64,000 nucleotides of DNA, taken from the NCBI RefSeq assembly GCF_963082655.1, contig NC_081555.1, positions 147,709,551 to 147,773,550 of the forward strand, given 5' to 3'. Positions 47,101 to 58,372 of the stretch are shown piece after piece. Origin of the DNA: Stomoxys calcitrans (taxonomy: Eukaryota > Arthropoda > Insecta > Diptera > Muscidae). Under the pieces are notes generated by a model that ran no database searches, was not told the origin of the DNA, and saw only the letters and a list, made by a program, of their open reading frames with translations. Positions within the stretch are counted from its first letter, which is position 1. The number at the start of each line of letters is the position of its first letter. The position numbers and the translations under genes are program-made.

Positions 47101-49991
47101 ACGGCCATCGTTGTGTTGCTCTTTTGCAGCTGTTGTTGTTGTTGTTGTTGGCGTTGTAATCTAATATGACATAGGGCTTCCGCTTCTCGGTTTGCTCATC
47201 AACGAGGCAGGTGTAGTGCATTGTGGAGAGCACGTTCACCACTTTATTTTTTTTCGGCACGTATGAGCATAACGATATATCCCCCTCGTTAAACCCAAAT
47301 AATGTACTATTGATGGTGCGCTTCCGGTTCTTTTTGAACTCCTGTGGAATGAATGTTTTGTTGTAGCGCATTGTACCAACATATGCGGTCTTCCTCCTCA
47401 ACAAAATACGCGCCAAGTCAAGAGTGGTAAAGAAATTATCCGCGTATATAGTACGGCCAATATTTTTCCCCAAGATCCAGCACTATGTTCTGCCCTTGGT
47501 TTATGTCCCGTTGTTGGTTTGGCAGTTTTCCAGAATATATCATTCCCTTCACAGGATAATAACTCTGTGAGTCGCATAATCACCATACTTTCAAACCATA
47601 CTTAGCTGGCTTTGACGTAATATATTGTGTGAAGCGGGTGCGGCCTCTGTAAGGGAACAACTGCTCATCAACTGTTAGTGCTTCATGAGGAGTGTAAGCT
47701 GCTGCCAAGTTATGTTGCAACATTTCCCAAATGTCGTCAATAGCCGCAGTTTTGCTGTTGATGAGGCGCTGTTGTCGAGTGTTTCCATTGTCGAATCGAA
47801 TAAATTGCTTTATACACATGAAGCGATCGTACGACAACGCAGCTTTGTATATTGGGCAACGCGTCGCGTCCCATAATTCCATAATAGCTACAAAGGCATC
47901 AAACTCTTTCACTGTCACTGGCTTCCACTCCTTTTTCTTCGTGGGATTCGCCAAATTCCATGCAGCTGTAACCTCCCTGCCTTTACGATTTGTTTCACGT
48001 AACACTAAGTGTATTATTTCCTCTGTCATGATTGAACGCATTATTGTATAGGGGTCGTGTTTATTTCCTGTTGGTCCTGGTTTCTTTCTTCCGATGTCGT
48101 CCACGTTATGATAACGAGTGCGTGATGTTGGTGGTGCTTTTTTACTCCATTGGGTGCCATCTTCACCAATATAGTAACTTTCATTCGTTTCCTGTCCATC
48201 ATTTTCTTCCTCTTCACCATCGTCGTCATCAGTATCTTCATTTAGCTCGCCGTATTCTTCAGTTTCGGCATCTGACTCTTCAGCATGTTGGTATGTGCGA
48301 TCTTCATCATCCTCAACTTCATAATTATCAATTGCAGCAATATCAATTTCTTCATCCATATCTTCGTCCATAAAATCAGCAAATCAATAAAATCAGCAAA
48401 GTTTTTATCATCATCCCTAATGTCTATGAGTTTAGGTCTTTGTGTTCAGAACAAGTAAATTATGTGTTGAAACAATAAAAAAATTATAATGATGCCCAAA
48501 AACATGCATTTATTACTGAAATTCAGTACAAGGTCCATACGGACCTATTCACACGTCCGCGTACTATTCTCACTAAAACCTCAATAACTCCTAAAGTAAT
48601 GATCCGATCAGCTTGATTTTTTTTTCCAAAAGATGCGCAACAAAATACTCTTGGAATACAGAGTAACTTTGGGGGTGGGTTGTAGTGGCCGAAGTAGGAG
48701 TAATTTCAGTTTGAAAAGGCAAAAAGATCCCTAGGGACCTTCTCACTCATCGGAGGGTTTAACTCGAATCGGACTGCACATTGATATGTGAGAAGTTTGT
48801 CCCTGTTCCTTAGTGGAATTTTTAAGGGCTAAATTTGCTATTTTATATCTACACATATCCGAGTCGGTGGGGTGCATCCAAAATACCGCTCTCGCATATA
48901 AATAACATTAAACCCAATAACCTCTCTCTCTCTCGTTTCAGATTTTTTCCAAGCATGCTGATATATCCCTGGGGGGATATTATTATAAATGGGCTCTAGA
49001 TCCCAACACTACTTATTCACAAACGGATCACTACTACCTATCGCATACGTATATGGTGGCGAATATTTTTAGCATCTATAGTACATATGAAAAAATGGCC
49101 CTTCCATTTCAATTGAAATTATGGTATTTAATTGGATCTGTGTTTGTCCTCAGCTCACTTTTAATACTCACATGTGGATGTTGCAAAGGAGCCCGGGGTA
49201 GGGCACGCAACTATATCATAGGCGAAGACAACAGCACACCCCAATATCATCTGCTAACTTTAGCTTTTGGAGCAACTATGCCAACGCGTCAAGTGCCACG
49301 TTATAATTTTGCACGCTTCCTGCTTGTCTGCTGGATGTTGACCACTCTGGTGCTACGCAGTGCCTATCAATCGGGAATGTATCAAATGCTACGTGACAAC
49401 ATACAACGTAATCCTCCGCAAACGATAGCGGATGTGCTCAAACAGAACTATGTGATACTGCTGAAGGGCACCCACATGGCTTTGGCCCAAACTCTGCCGG
49501 ATATGCGAAATGTGCGAACATTAAATGGCAGCTTTTTGCAAACATTTCCGGAATTATTGCAGGCAAACGAACTGACGGCCATAGTAACGCAATATGAATA
49601 TTTTGGCTATTTTCGACAAATTAATGCCGCATCCTGGCATCGTTTGCATTTGGTGAATGAGCGCATCTACACCCAACCACTGGCCATGAATGTTCGCACA
49701 CACTCGTATTTGGTGGAGGAATTCAATAGGCAAATTCAGACGGCTAAAACCTTTGGCTTTGACACACTATGGGCTCGCGAATCCTTTGGAAACCAAGCGA
49801 TGAAAAATAATGCCGACTATGATCCCAAGATGTTGGCCACTAAGAATATGTCCATGAAGGAGTTGGGAGCTGTTTTCATGATTTTGATCTGGTTGCATGT
49901 GATGGCCATGGTCATTTTCATAATCGAACTGATATGGCACAAATGGGGAGCAGCTGTGCTAAGAAATTACCACAAAACACTATCCAAATGA
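40788..49991 (+). CDS. Ionotropic receptor A, copy 2 (A2), complete
   Basis: Divergent insect ionotropic receptor of 632 aa in three exons: 40788-41113, 41177-41699 and 48942-49991. The joins are phase 2 and phase 0 and give one open frame. MSVGWKFVATVIVVISFVHS is a likely signal peptide. Residues to about 240 form the amino-terminal domain; S1 (GCPLTCAAWNEFPY, then GFEGKLLQFLAESLNF) follows. TM1 is about 344-362. TM2 begins about 406 with RFLLVCWMLTTLVLRSAYQS. S2 follows, and TM3 is about 591-612. Product: probable odorant/tastant-gated cation channel subunit in sensory dendrites; ligand and partners cannot be read from sequence. Intron 2 is 7.2 kb of transposons, so exon 3 could be misread as a separate gene. 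Convergent with B2. Close subgroup uncertain, perhaps Ir7-like. Confidence 0.9.
41177..41699 (+). CDS. A2 exon 2
   Basis: Acceptor TCTTTTTAG at 41176, opening SYFYAKINKTGNYNLS. Ends CAAGGAG|GTAAGT. No ATG near its start: the first ATG (41232) is internal. Confidence 0.9.
41834..42821 (-). mobile_element. INE-A element with a mariner end inside
   Basis: ACAAGCAAAAACGTGCTAAG start, ATGTTGGAGGGTATAAAAA end. It has fewer units than the matching copy at 368-1935, some probably lost together with one end of the mariner. Confidence 0.72.
42012..42184. mobile_element. mariner MITE fragment, one end only
   Basis: TTGGGTTGCCCAAAAAGTAA and about 170 bp of MITE sequence, stopping at TACAGAGTTACAAG where INE-A sequence (AATTGCGCTCTC) resumes. 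The second end has been deleted. Confidence 0.75.
42822..43756. repeat. Decayed INE-like repeat in A2 intron 2
   Basis: Counterpart of 1936-2744. The ORF open in copy 1 has stops here. Contains the mariner MITE at 43482. Confidence 0.5.
43482..43716. mobile_element. mariner MITE
   Basis: Both ends present (TGGGTTGCCCAAAAAG, CTTTTTGGGCAACCCAA) with TA after the right end. Copy 1 has an uninterrupted CCATATAGCTTATAG at this point (about 2652), so the insertion is specific to copy 2. Confidence 0.85.
43757..45166 (+). mobile_element. INE-B element, left arm of an inverted pair
   Basis: TATACCCACCACCGAAGG to TTCTTACTTGTT, inserted in a T tract that is uninterrupted in copy 1. Unit order and rare variants (an ACATTTTATATCCGATTTGG unit, a CCGCCGATTTGGGGTC unit) match the inverted copy at 45462-46851. 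Confidence 0.85.
45167..48758 (-). pseudogene. piggyBac-like transposase relic (copy 2)
   Basis: The same element as at 2745-5160, now split by an INE-B in its intron. The longest frame is 48371-47580 (263 codons, MDEDMDEEIDI to SKPAKYGLKVW, including ALTVDEQLFPYRGRTRF). A frameshift separates it from 47473-47045, which holds the second catalytic block YADNFFTTLDLARIL. The third-Asp motif present in copy 1 (GVDTMNQ) is replaced by a short asparagine run encoded by a GTT repeat near 47131-47150. The cysteine-rich C-terminal exon is at 45440-45219. Terminal repeat CCCTCCGATGAGTGAG ends at 48757, next to TTAA. Confidence 0.85.
45462..46851 (-). mobile_element. INE-B element, right arm of an inverted pair
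   Basis: Starts ACAAGTAAGAAGGCGTTAAG inside the piggyBac intron; ends CCTTCGGTGGTGGGTATA. Colinear in reverse with 43757-45166. Confidence 0.85.
48763..48850 (+). repeat. SINE tail fragment next to piggyBac
   Basis: CTCGAATCGGACTGCACATTG and CTGTTCCTTAGTGGAATTTTT match the SINE tail; counterpart of 5161-5240. Confidence 0.55.
48942..49991 (+). CDS. A2 exon 3
   Basis: Acceptor CTCTCTCGTTTCAG at 48941. Channel domain and S2 half, 349 residues plus TGA. Compared with A1: G/A in SLGG, three changes within five residues just after TM1 (CKGARG versus CTGPRV), and F/L, A/S, Q/K and S/A single changes. Confidence 0.9.
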   Translation: MFSKHADISLGGYYYKWALDPNTTYSQTDHYYLSHTYMVANIFSIYSTYEKMALPFQLKLWYLIGSVFVLSSLLILTCGCCKGARGRARNYIIGEDNSTPQYHLLTLAFGATMPTRQVPRYNFARFLLVCWMLTTLVLRSAYQSGMYQMLRDNIQRNPPQTIADVLKQNYVILLKGTHMALAQTLPDMRNVRTLNGSFLQTFPELLQANELTAIVTQYEYFGYFRQINAASWHRLHLVNERIYTQPLAMNVRTHSYLVEEFNRQIQTAKTFGFDTLWARESFGNQAMKNNADYDPKMLATKNMSMKELGAVFMILIWLHVMAMVIFIIELIWHKWGAAVLRNYHKTLSK

Positions 49992-50100
49992 CCATATGGA
50001 TAATTCTCCACCAATTACCCATACAGTGCAAGAGCCTATTACCATTGAAGAGAGATAATGTTATGACACTTTGCTAAGCACTCAATTTTTAAGAAATTTC

Positions 50101-50158
50101 AATAAATACTTACCGCGCTATAGTGTACTTGAACTGATAATTAGAACTTCTGAATAAA
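50101..50158 (+). terminator. Poly(A) signals of A2
   Basis: AATAAA at 50101-50106 and again at 50153-50158, as after A1. A 30-base block absent from A1 follows the stop codon. Confidence 0.55.
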
Positions 50159-50279
50159 TAAACCAGTAAACACGTTTTGAGTTCATTAAGGGGTCGAGAG
50201 AGGGCGCATATAGAGGGGGAAGTCTCCAAACGTGTTTCTCTATCCAGTCGGTTTCCATCATGCGTCTGCGTTTATTTCA

Positions 50280-51735
50280 ACAAGTAAAAGCGTGCCAAGT
50301 TCGGCAGGTCCGGATCTTATATACCCTCCACCATGGATCTCATTTGTCGAGTTCTTTCCAAAACATCTCTTCTTAGGCAAAAAATTATATAAGAAAAGAT
50401 TTGCTCTGCTATTAGAGCGATATCAAGATATGATCCGGTTTAGACCACAATTAGATTATATGTTGGAGACATGTGTAAAATGTCAGCCAATTCGAATAAG
50501 AATTGTGCCCTTCAGGGGCTCAAGAAATGAATAGAGAGATCGATTTATATGGGTGCTGTATCAGGCTATAGACCGATTCAGACCATAACAAACACGTATT
50601 TTAATGGTCATGCGAGGATCCGCTGTATAAGATTTCAGGCAAATCGAATAATAATTGCGACCTCTAGAGGCTCAAGAGGTCAAGATCCCAGATCGGTTTA
50701 TATGGCAGCTATATCAGGTTATAGACCGATTTCAACCTTATTCGGCACAGTTGTTGAAATAAAATACGTCATGCAAAATTTTAGCCAAATCGGATAGGAA
50801 TTGCGCCCTCTAGAAGCTCACGAAGTCAAATCCCCAGATCTGTTTATATGACAGCTATATCAGGTTATGAACCGATTTCAACCATACTTGGCACAGTTGT
50901 TGGATATCATAACGAAATACTTCGTGCAAAAATTCATTCAAATCGGATAAGAATTGTGCCCTCTAGAGGCTCAAGAAGTCAAGACCTAAGATCGGTTTAT
51001 ATGGCAGCTATATCAGATTATGGACCGATTTGAAACATACTTGGCACAGTTGTTGGATATTATAACAAAACACGTCGTGCGAAATTCCATTCTAATCGGA
51101 TAAGAATTGCGCCCTCTAGAGGCTCAAGAAGTCAAGACCCAAGATCGGTTTATATGGCAGCTATATCAGGTTATGGACCGATTTGAACCATACTTGGCAC
51201 AGTTGTTGGATATTATAACAAAACACGTCGTGCGAAATTCCATTCTAATCGGATAAGAATTGCGCCCTCTAGAGGCTCAAGAAGTCAAGACCCAAGATCG
51301 GTTTATATGGCAGCTATATCAGGTTATGGACCGATTTGAACCATACTAAGCAGAGTTGTTGGAAGTCATACCAAAACACCTCATGCAAAATTTCTGTCAA
51401 ATCGGATAAGAATTGCGCCCTCTAGAGGCTCAAGAAGTCAAGACCCAAGATCGGTTTATATGGCAGGTATATCAAAACATGAAGCGATTTGGCCCATTTA
51501 CAATATTGTGCAAAAATTCGTGCAAAATTTCAAGCGGCTAAGTTACTCCTTCGAAAGTTAACGTGCTTTCGACAAACAGACGGACGGACGGACAGACGGA
51601 CGGACATGGCTAGATGGACTTAAAATGACGATCAAGAATATATATACTTTATGGGGTCTTAGACGCATATTTCGAGGTGTTACAAACAGAATGACGAAAT
51701 TAGTATACCCCGATCTTATGCTGGAGGGTATAAAA
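50280..51735 (-). mobile_element. INE-A element
   Basis: ACAAGTAAAAGCGTGCCAAG start, GCTGGAGGGTATAAAAAA end; carries one unit more than its counterpart at 6663-7975 and lacks that copy's duplicated terminal block. Confidence 0.78.
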
Positions 51736-52641
51736 AAGCCTTAAGTTCGGCCGGGCCGAACTTGGATACCCACCACCTCCGGTATATATATAAACCACCT
51801 TTCCACCTTTGCATAAAATACTAATAAGTACAGTAGCTACATCTAAAAATTATCCGATCTGAACCATATACGACACGGATGTAGAAAAGTCTAACATAAG
51901 TCACTGTGTCAAATTTCAGTGAAATCGGATTATAAATGCGCCTTATATAGAGCCAAGACTTTAAACCGACATATCGGTCTATATGGCAGTTATATCCAAA
52001 TCTGGACCGATTTGGGCCAAGTTGCAGAAAAATGTCGAAGAGCCTAACACAACTCACGGTCCCTAATTTCGGCAACATCGGACAATAAATGCGCCATTTA
52101 TTGGCCCAAAACCTTAAATCGAGAGATCGGTCTACATGGCAGCTATATTCAAATCAGGACCGATCTGGGCCAAATTGAAGAAGGATGTCGAAGAGCCGAA
52201 CATAATTTCAGCGACATAGGACAATAAATGCGTCTTTTATGGCCCCGAAACCTAAAACCGAGAGATCCTTCTATATGGCAGTTATATCCAAATATGGACC
52301 GATCTATGCTATATTGTAGAAGTATGTTAAGGGGCTTAACACAACTCACTGCCCAAATTTCGACGACATTGGACAATAAACGCGCCTTTTATGGGCCCAA
52401 AACCCTAAATCGAGAAATCGGTCTATATGGCAGCTATATCCAAATCTTATGGGGGCTATATCAAGATATAGTCCGATATAGCCCATCTTCGAACTTAATC
52501 TGCTTATGGACAAAAAAGGAATCTTTGCAAAGTTTAAGCTCAATATCTCTATTTTTAAAGGCTGTAGCGTGATTTCAAAAGACAGACAGACGGACATGGC
52601 TGGATCGTCTTAGATTTCTACGCTGATCAAGAATATATATA
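51736..52641 (-). mobile_element. INE-B element, interrupted by mariner
   Basis: GTTCGGCCGGGCCGAACTTGG palindrome and ATACCCACCACC start. The element breaks in GATCAAGAATATATATA, where a mariner begins, and only its last 27 bases (CCTTCGGTGGTGGGTATA) reappear at 53016-53042. The terminal blocks between were lost with the mariner's right end. Confidence 0.75.
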
Positions 52642-53015
52642 TTGGGTTGCCCAAAAAGTAATTGTCGGTAATATAGTAGTAATATAGTCGGCGTTGACAA
52701 ATTTTTTTCAGCGGCTTGTGACTCTGCATTGCATTTCATTCTCTCTTCGGTCAGTTATCAGCTGTTACTTTTAGCTTGCTTTAGAAAAAAAGTGCGCGAA
52801 ATTTTGTTTACATTTGTTTGTTTGGCGTCAATTCTAATATGGGTACCACATGTATTGAAAGAAATTCATTTAACAAACCGAATCAACGCTTGTGATATGC
52901 ACCTTAAACGCAATGAATTCGATCCGTTTTTAAAACGAATCATAACTGGAGATGAAAAATGGATTGTTTACAACAGCGTTAGTCGAAAACGATCATGGTC
53001 CAAGCATGGTGAACC
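52642..53015 (+). mobile_element. mariner fragment, 5' part only
   Basis: TTGGGTTGCCCAAAAAGTAA and sequence closely matching 28056-28420, including the start of the transposase catalytic frame (ITGDEKWIVYN). It stops abruptly at CATGGTGAACC. Shares the same internal 5' deletion as 28056, so both derive from one deleted parent. Confidence 0.82.
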
Positions 53016-53042
53016 CCACCCTCCTTCGGTGGTGGGTATAAA

Positions 53043-53743
53043 AATTTTCAGTTTTGGACCAAATTTTTTTTTTTTTTTTTTTTTTCAGTGTACCTACGAG
53101 TGAAATTATCTCATTTGGTATTTAATCCGGACCGAGAGCTTATCCTGTCTTCAGTATGCCTCTGATATGTCTTATTTCATCAAGGCCCAAATGTAAAGCC
53201 ATTCCCTCAGTTCGATATGTAGTTACGTCATTGGGGTCTTGTTATTGTCTATGCAAGCTGGGAGGCCATGCTAGCATTGACAGGAAATCCCGTATTAATC
53301 AGGACAAAATCAACCGAACCTACACCGCCAACTTACTGTCGACGAAACTGAGAGCGATCCCCAAGACTATCCAAGTTTCAACAACTGCGCTGGGGCAGTT
53401 GCTGCATTGGCCCAGAAGCCATTTCCATTTCCACATGACTCAGGTTCTAATATTCTACAAATGTCAGATCAGGGGTTCATCTATCCGCTTCCATGTGTTC
53501 CAGTATGCCATAAATAGTATGTAACTGGTCTCAATCCGAATGTCATCCGGGCGCATCATAAATTTATCGCTGACAAAGGCCAACAAGCCGCCCACTGTGG
53601 AACCGACGCTGCTGGATTTATTGGCAGGATACCGTCTCCTGCGAAAGTTAGTTTCAGCGGGGTGGTTAAACCCGTTCTCTCTCCTAAGATACCATAGTGG
53701 AGTATCAATCCGTCTATACATCTACTTCCTGTCTGTCTCTTTT
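53043..53743. repeat. Unclassified repeat or relic (copy 2)
   Basis: Counterpart of 9171-9891. Small indels break any shared frame, which argues against a functional gene. Confidence 0.35.
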
Positions 53744-54893
53744 TATACCCACCACCGAAGGATGGGGGTATATTCATTCTGTCATTCAATTTGAAACACA
53801 TCGAAATATCCATTTCCGACCCTCTTAAATTAATATAATCTTGATCAGCTTAAAAATCTGAGATCATCTAGACATGTCCGTCCGTCTGTCTGTTGAAATC
53901 ACGCGACAGTCTTCAAGAATAGAGACATTGAACTGAAACTTTGCACAGATTCTTTTTTTTTGTCCATAAGCAGGTTAAGTTCGAAGATGGGCTATATCGG
54001 ACTATATCTTGATATACCCCCTTATACACCGATCCACCGATTAAGGGTCTAAGGCACATAAAGCCATATTAATTATCCAATTTTGCTAAAATTTGGGACA
54101 GTGAGTTATGGTAGGCCCTCCGACATCCTCCGTTAATTTGGCTTAGATCGGTCCAGATTTGGATATAGCTGCCACATAGACCGATCCTCCGATTTAAGGT
54201 CTTAGGGCCATAAAAGCCACATTTATTATCCGATTTAGCTGAAATTTGGGACAGTGAGTTGTGTTAAGCCCTTCGAATTCCTTTGTCAATTTGGCCCAGA
54301 TCGGTCCAGATTTGGATATAGCTGCCATATAGACCGATCCTCTGATTTAAGGTCTTAGGCCTATAAAAGGCGCATTAATTATCCGATTTTGCTGAAATTT
54401 GAGACAGTGAGTTGTGTCAGGCCCTTCGAATTCCTTTGTCAATTTGGCCCAGATCGGTCCAGATTTGGATATAGCTGCCATATAGACCGATCCTCCGATT
54501 TAAGGTCTTAGGCCCATAAAAGGCGCATTAATTATCCGATTTTGATGAAATTTGGGACAGTTAGTTGTGTTAAGCCCTTCGACATCTTTTGTCAATTTGG
54601 CCCGGATCGGTCCAGATTTGGATATAGCTGCCATATAGACCGATTCTCCGATTTAAGGTCTTAGGCCCAAAAAAGCCACATTTATTATCCGATTTAGCTG
54701 AAATTTGAGACAGTGAGTTGTGTCAGGCCCTCCGACATCCTCCGTTAATTTGGCTCAGATCGGTCCAGATTTGGATATAGCTGCCATATAGACCGATCCT
54801 CCGATTTAAGGTCTTAGGCCCATAAAAGGCGCATTTATTATCCGATTTTGCTGAAATTTGGGACAGTGAGTTGTGTTAAGCCCTTCGAATTCT
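53744..54893 (+). mobile_element. INE-B element, right end deleted
   Basis: TATACCCACCACCGAAGG start; about five units, then it stops inside GCCCTTCGAATTC and joins the sequence found at about 11613 in copy 1. The palindrome/TACTTGTT end and the type Z remnant are deleted. Confidence 0.75.
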
Positions 54894-56127
54894 TTTTTTA
54901 AAACATTTCTTAACAGATCTTCCCAGAAATTTGCACAAAGTCTTATTCTATGATATTTAACTATGTGTCCAAAATTATCCACTTCAAGTTAATTTCGCAC
55001 ATAATTTGCCTTATAGAATTTCACGAATAAAACCTTTTGCAACAGCAAGTGTTAGCTAAAGGCCATCACCGTAATTGCTATTACCTTCCACATAATTACT
55101 TTCACAACAACTTCCACCTATGCTGCATGATGCCAAAGCAGCAAAGGATCATTCAGCAACCCATGGCCATGCCCACAGTGGACACTTATTGACCGTTCGA
55201 AACCATTTGCATGCTTTGAGCGCAAAACTCAGCCTACCAAACAGCCAGCCATGATTGTCAAAGTAACACAAGGATGTAATTGGTTCCACCAACATGACAT
55301 CGCCCAACTGTCACAATCCCCACAGTGTACCAACAGAGCGACAGACAGGCATACTCTGTGCGAACTTTACTCGCACATAATTAAAGCCGTGCAATGAATC
55401 CAACGCCAATGAAGCTGAAGCTGAAAACTGAGGATCTATATCCACATCGGTGAAGCCTTTTGCCAAGCCTATTACAGTGTGGTTTGGTATTCGCTCTGCT
55501 GAACGATAACAAACATGAAAATACACCTTTGGCGATGGGCGAATCTATTACGTCCGCCAAAGCTGTGCATTACTTCGCTTGGATGAATCAACGCTGGCAA
55601 ACAGGAGGTTATTTAACATTCAGCCGGAAATGAAGAATTTGTAACTCTTAAATGCAAGCATATTGACTGGGTTTCCATTAGTATAGAGATCATAGTAGCA
55701 GTGGCATTGATATCAGCATCGATAGATTATGACCACACCAGTAACATCAGCATATCATGAATTATAGGGAACATTTGAAAAAATTAATTTTCCAACATGG
55801 CATTGGCACAGTGTCTATGTATGTGCGTGGGCGTGGGCGTGGGTGTGGGTGTGTGTGTACTCGACAAGTCAATTACAGTTTGTGCCGAAAAAGCCTCTGT
55901 CCGCTGTGGTTATTTTCGCCATTGGTTTTTGAATTAAATTACCAAACTGCAACTGTGCCTAATTCTCCACTGGGATGGTCTTTTCAAATTATGCCAGTTT
56001 GTTTCTATCTCAAGGGAACGTAATGAAGTGGACATTCTCTTTCTGCCTTACAAATAGGCTGTGTATTCTGGGGTGTGTTAATTTTGTTACAATCATTTGA
56101 TAAAATTTTAAGTAATTTATATATTAT
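54894..56127. other. Low-repeat intergenic island (copy 2)
   Basis: Nearly identical to 11641-12842, with scattered single-base changes. The GTGGGCGTGGGTGTGGG run is conserved. No gene features. Confidence 0.4.
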
Positions 56128-57610
56128 TATACCCACCACCGAAGGATGGGGGTATATTCATTTTGTCATTCTGTTTGCAACACACCGAAATATCCATTTC
56201 CGATCCTATAAAGTATATATAATCTTGATCAGCGTAAAAATCTAAGACGATCTAGACATGTCTGTCCGTCTGTCCGTCTGTATGTTGAAATCACGCTACA
56301 GTCTTCAAAAATAGAGATATTGAGCTGACACTTTGCACAGATTCTTTTTTTTGTCCATAAGCAGGTTAAGTTCGAAGATGGGCTATATCGGACTAAATCT
56401 TGATATAGCCCCCATATAGACCGATCCTCCGCTTTAGGGTCTTATGCCAATAAAAGACACATTTATTATCCGATTTTGCTGAAGCTTGGGACAGTGAGTT
56501 TTGTTAGGCCCTCCGACATTCTTCGTCAATTTGGCTGAGATAGGTCAAGATTTGGATATAGCTGTCACATGCACCGATCCTCCGATTTGGGGTCTTAGAC
56601 CCATAAAAGCCACATTTATTATCCGATGTTGCTGAAATTTGGGACAGTGAGTTGTGATAAGCCCTTCAATATCCTTCGTCATCTTGGCCCAGATCGGTCC
56701 AGATTTGTATATAGCTGCCATATAGGCCGATCCTCCGATTTAGGGTCTTAGGCCCATAAAAGCCACATTTATTATCCGATTTTGCTGAAATTTTTGACAG
56801 TGTGTTGCCTTAGGCCCTTCGAAATTCTTCGTCAATTTGGCTCATATCGGTCAAGATTTGGATATAGCTGCCATATAGACCGATCCTCCGATTTAGGGTC
56901 TTTGGCCCATAACAGCCACATTTTTTATCCGATTTTGCTGAAATTTGGGACAGTGAGTTGTGTTAGGCCCTTCGACATTCTTCGCCAATTTGGCCTAGAT
57001 AGGTCCAGATTTGGTTATAGCTGCCATATAGACCGATCCGCCGATTTAGTGTTTTAGGCCCATAAAAGAAACATTCATTACCCGATTTTGCTAAAATTTT
57101 TGACAGTGTGTTGCCTTAGGCCCTTTGACATCCTTCGGTCCAGATTTGGATATAGCCGCCATATAGACCGATCCGCCGATTTAGGGTCTTAGGCCCATAA
57201 AAGCCACATTTAGTATCCGATTTTGATGAAATTTGGTACAGCAAGTTGTGATAGGCCCTTCGACATCCTTCGTCATTTTGGTCCAGATAGGTCCAGATTT
57301 GGTTATAGCTGCCATATAGACCGATCCGCCGATTTAGTGTTTTAGGCCCATAAAAGAAACATTCATTACCCGATTTTGCTAAAATTTTTGACAGTGTGTT
57401 GCCTTAGGCCCTTTGACATCCTTCGGTCCAGATTTGGATATAGCCGCCATATAGACCGATCCACAGCAAGTTGTGATAGGCCCTTCGACATCCTTCGTCA
57501 TTTTGGTCCAGATCGGTCCATATTCAGAATGAAATGTGGTTTACGTATATACCCGAGGTGGTGGGTATCCAAAGTTCGGCCCGGCTGAACTTAACGCCTT
57601 TTTGCTTGTT
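56128..57610 (+). mobile_element. INE-B element
   Basis: TATACCCACCACCGAAGG to GGCTGAACTTAACGCC and TTTTTGCTTGTT. A block of about 300 bp containing GATTTAGTGTTTTAGGCCC occurs twice (about 57040 and 57340), a unit duplication absent from the copy at 12843. Confidence 0.8.
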
Positions 57611-58215
57611 TTATTTGTACTTTTCCTCATAGACTTTGCATATAAGTACCATATAACCTCGCTTTGCCCGCATGCCCGTTTGCAGGTGGTCATTTGATTC
57701 CCAAATTGTTCCAATCAGTCAGCTTGCATTTAATTCCCGTTTTGCCCCGGTCAGCATGCATGTCCGTTTTGGTGGTTTTTCTCTGTCGGGCAGTTACCCA
57801 GATTCTTAGTGGTAAATATTTATATCATATTAGCACTTCCAATGATTCTCATTGAAGACTCACAATATTTCGAACGGCCTAAATATTTGTTTGAGTGGTT
57901 ATTCGGTGGTACGGTGCCACCCACTACTACCACTTTACTCTACTAATAAATACCTTACATTGTTGTTCCTTATTACCCCGATCGCCCTTCCTTCCCGTTT
58001 AGGAAGTTTTTGGAAGAGGGCGGCCCCAGCGACTTAATCCTAAATATTTTTCATTTAAGTCCCATATTGTCCCTATCGGTCCACTATTCAATTTGGGTGG
58101 TGATATCTGCGGAAAAGGATCCGCCCCCTTTCGGTACCAAAAAATTATACCGAAAGGAGGGGGGGGGGGGGGGGGGGGGGCAATTATTGCTTCCAGATCA
58201 TTCCACGCTTTCTCT
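57611..58215. repeat. LTTG-type repeat remnant with long G run
   Basis: Matches 14071-14530, with an extra block at 57630-57770. Holds the hairpin at 58124-58160 and a run of 22 G at 58159-58180. Confidence 0.5.
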
Positions 58216-58372
58216 AAAATATTAAAAATTACCGATTAAGTGAAATGTTAATATAAAGTGAATATTTTATAATTTTTTTTTGCATTTATAGAAAAATCCA
58301 ATTATTCTTTTCTGAAAATTATTGTCATCAGTTTACTTTCTTGTCTTAAATTACTTTCGTTTACAATTGTCC

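Larger units (their letters stand above)
41700..48941 (+). other. A2 intron 2, transposon-filled
   Basis: 7.24 kb GT-AG intron. Contains an INE-A copy with a mariner fragment, decayed INE, a mariner MITE, two inverted INE-B copies and the piggyBac relic with SINE tail. The extra 2.2 kb over A1 is mostly the two INE-B copies. Confidence 0.75.

Noticed and set aside
55311..55526. 71-codon minus ORF in the intergenic island, considered as a lost receptor exon
   Set aside because: No receptor motif, and the same frame is not clearly maintained in copy 1.
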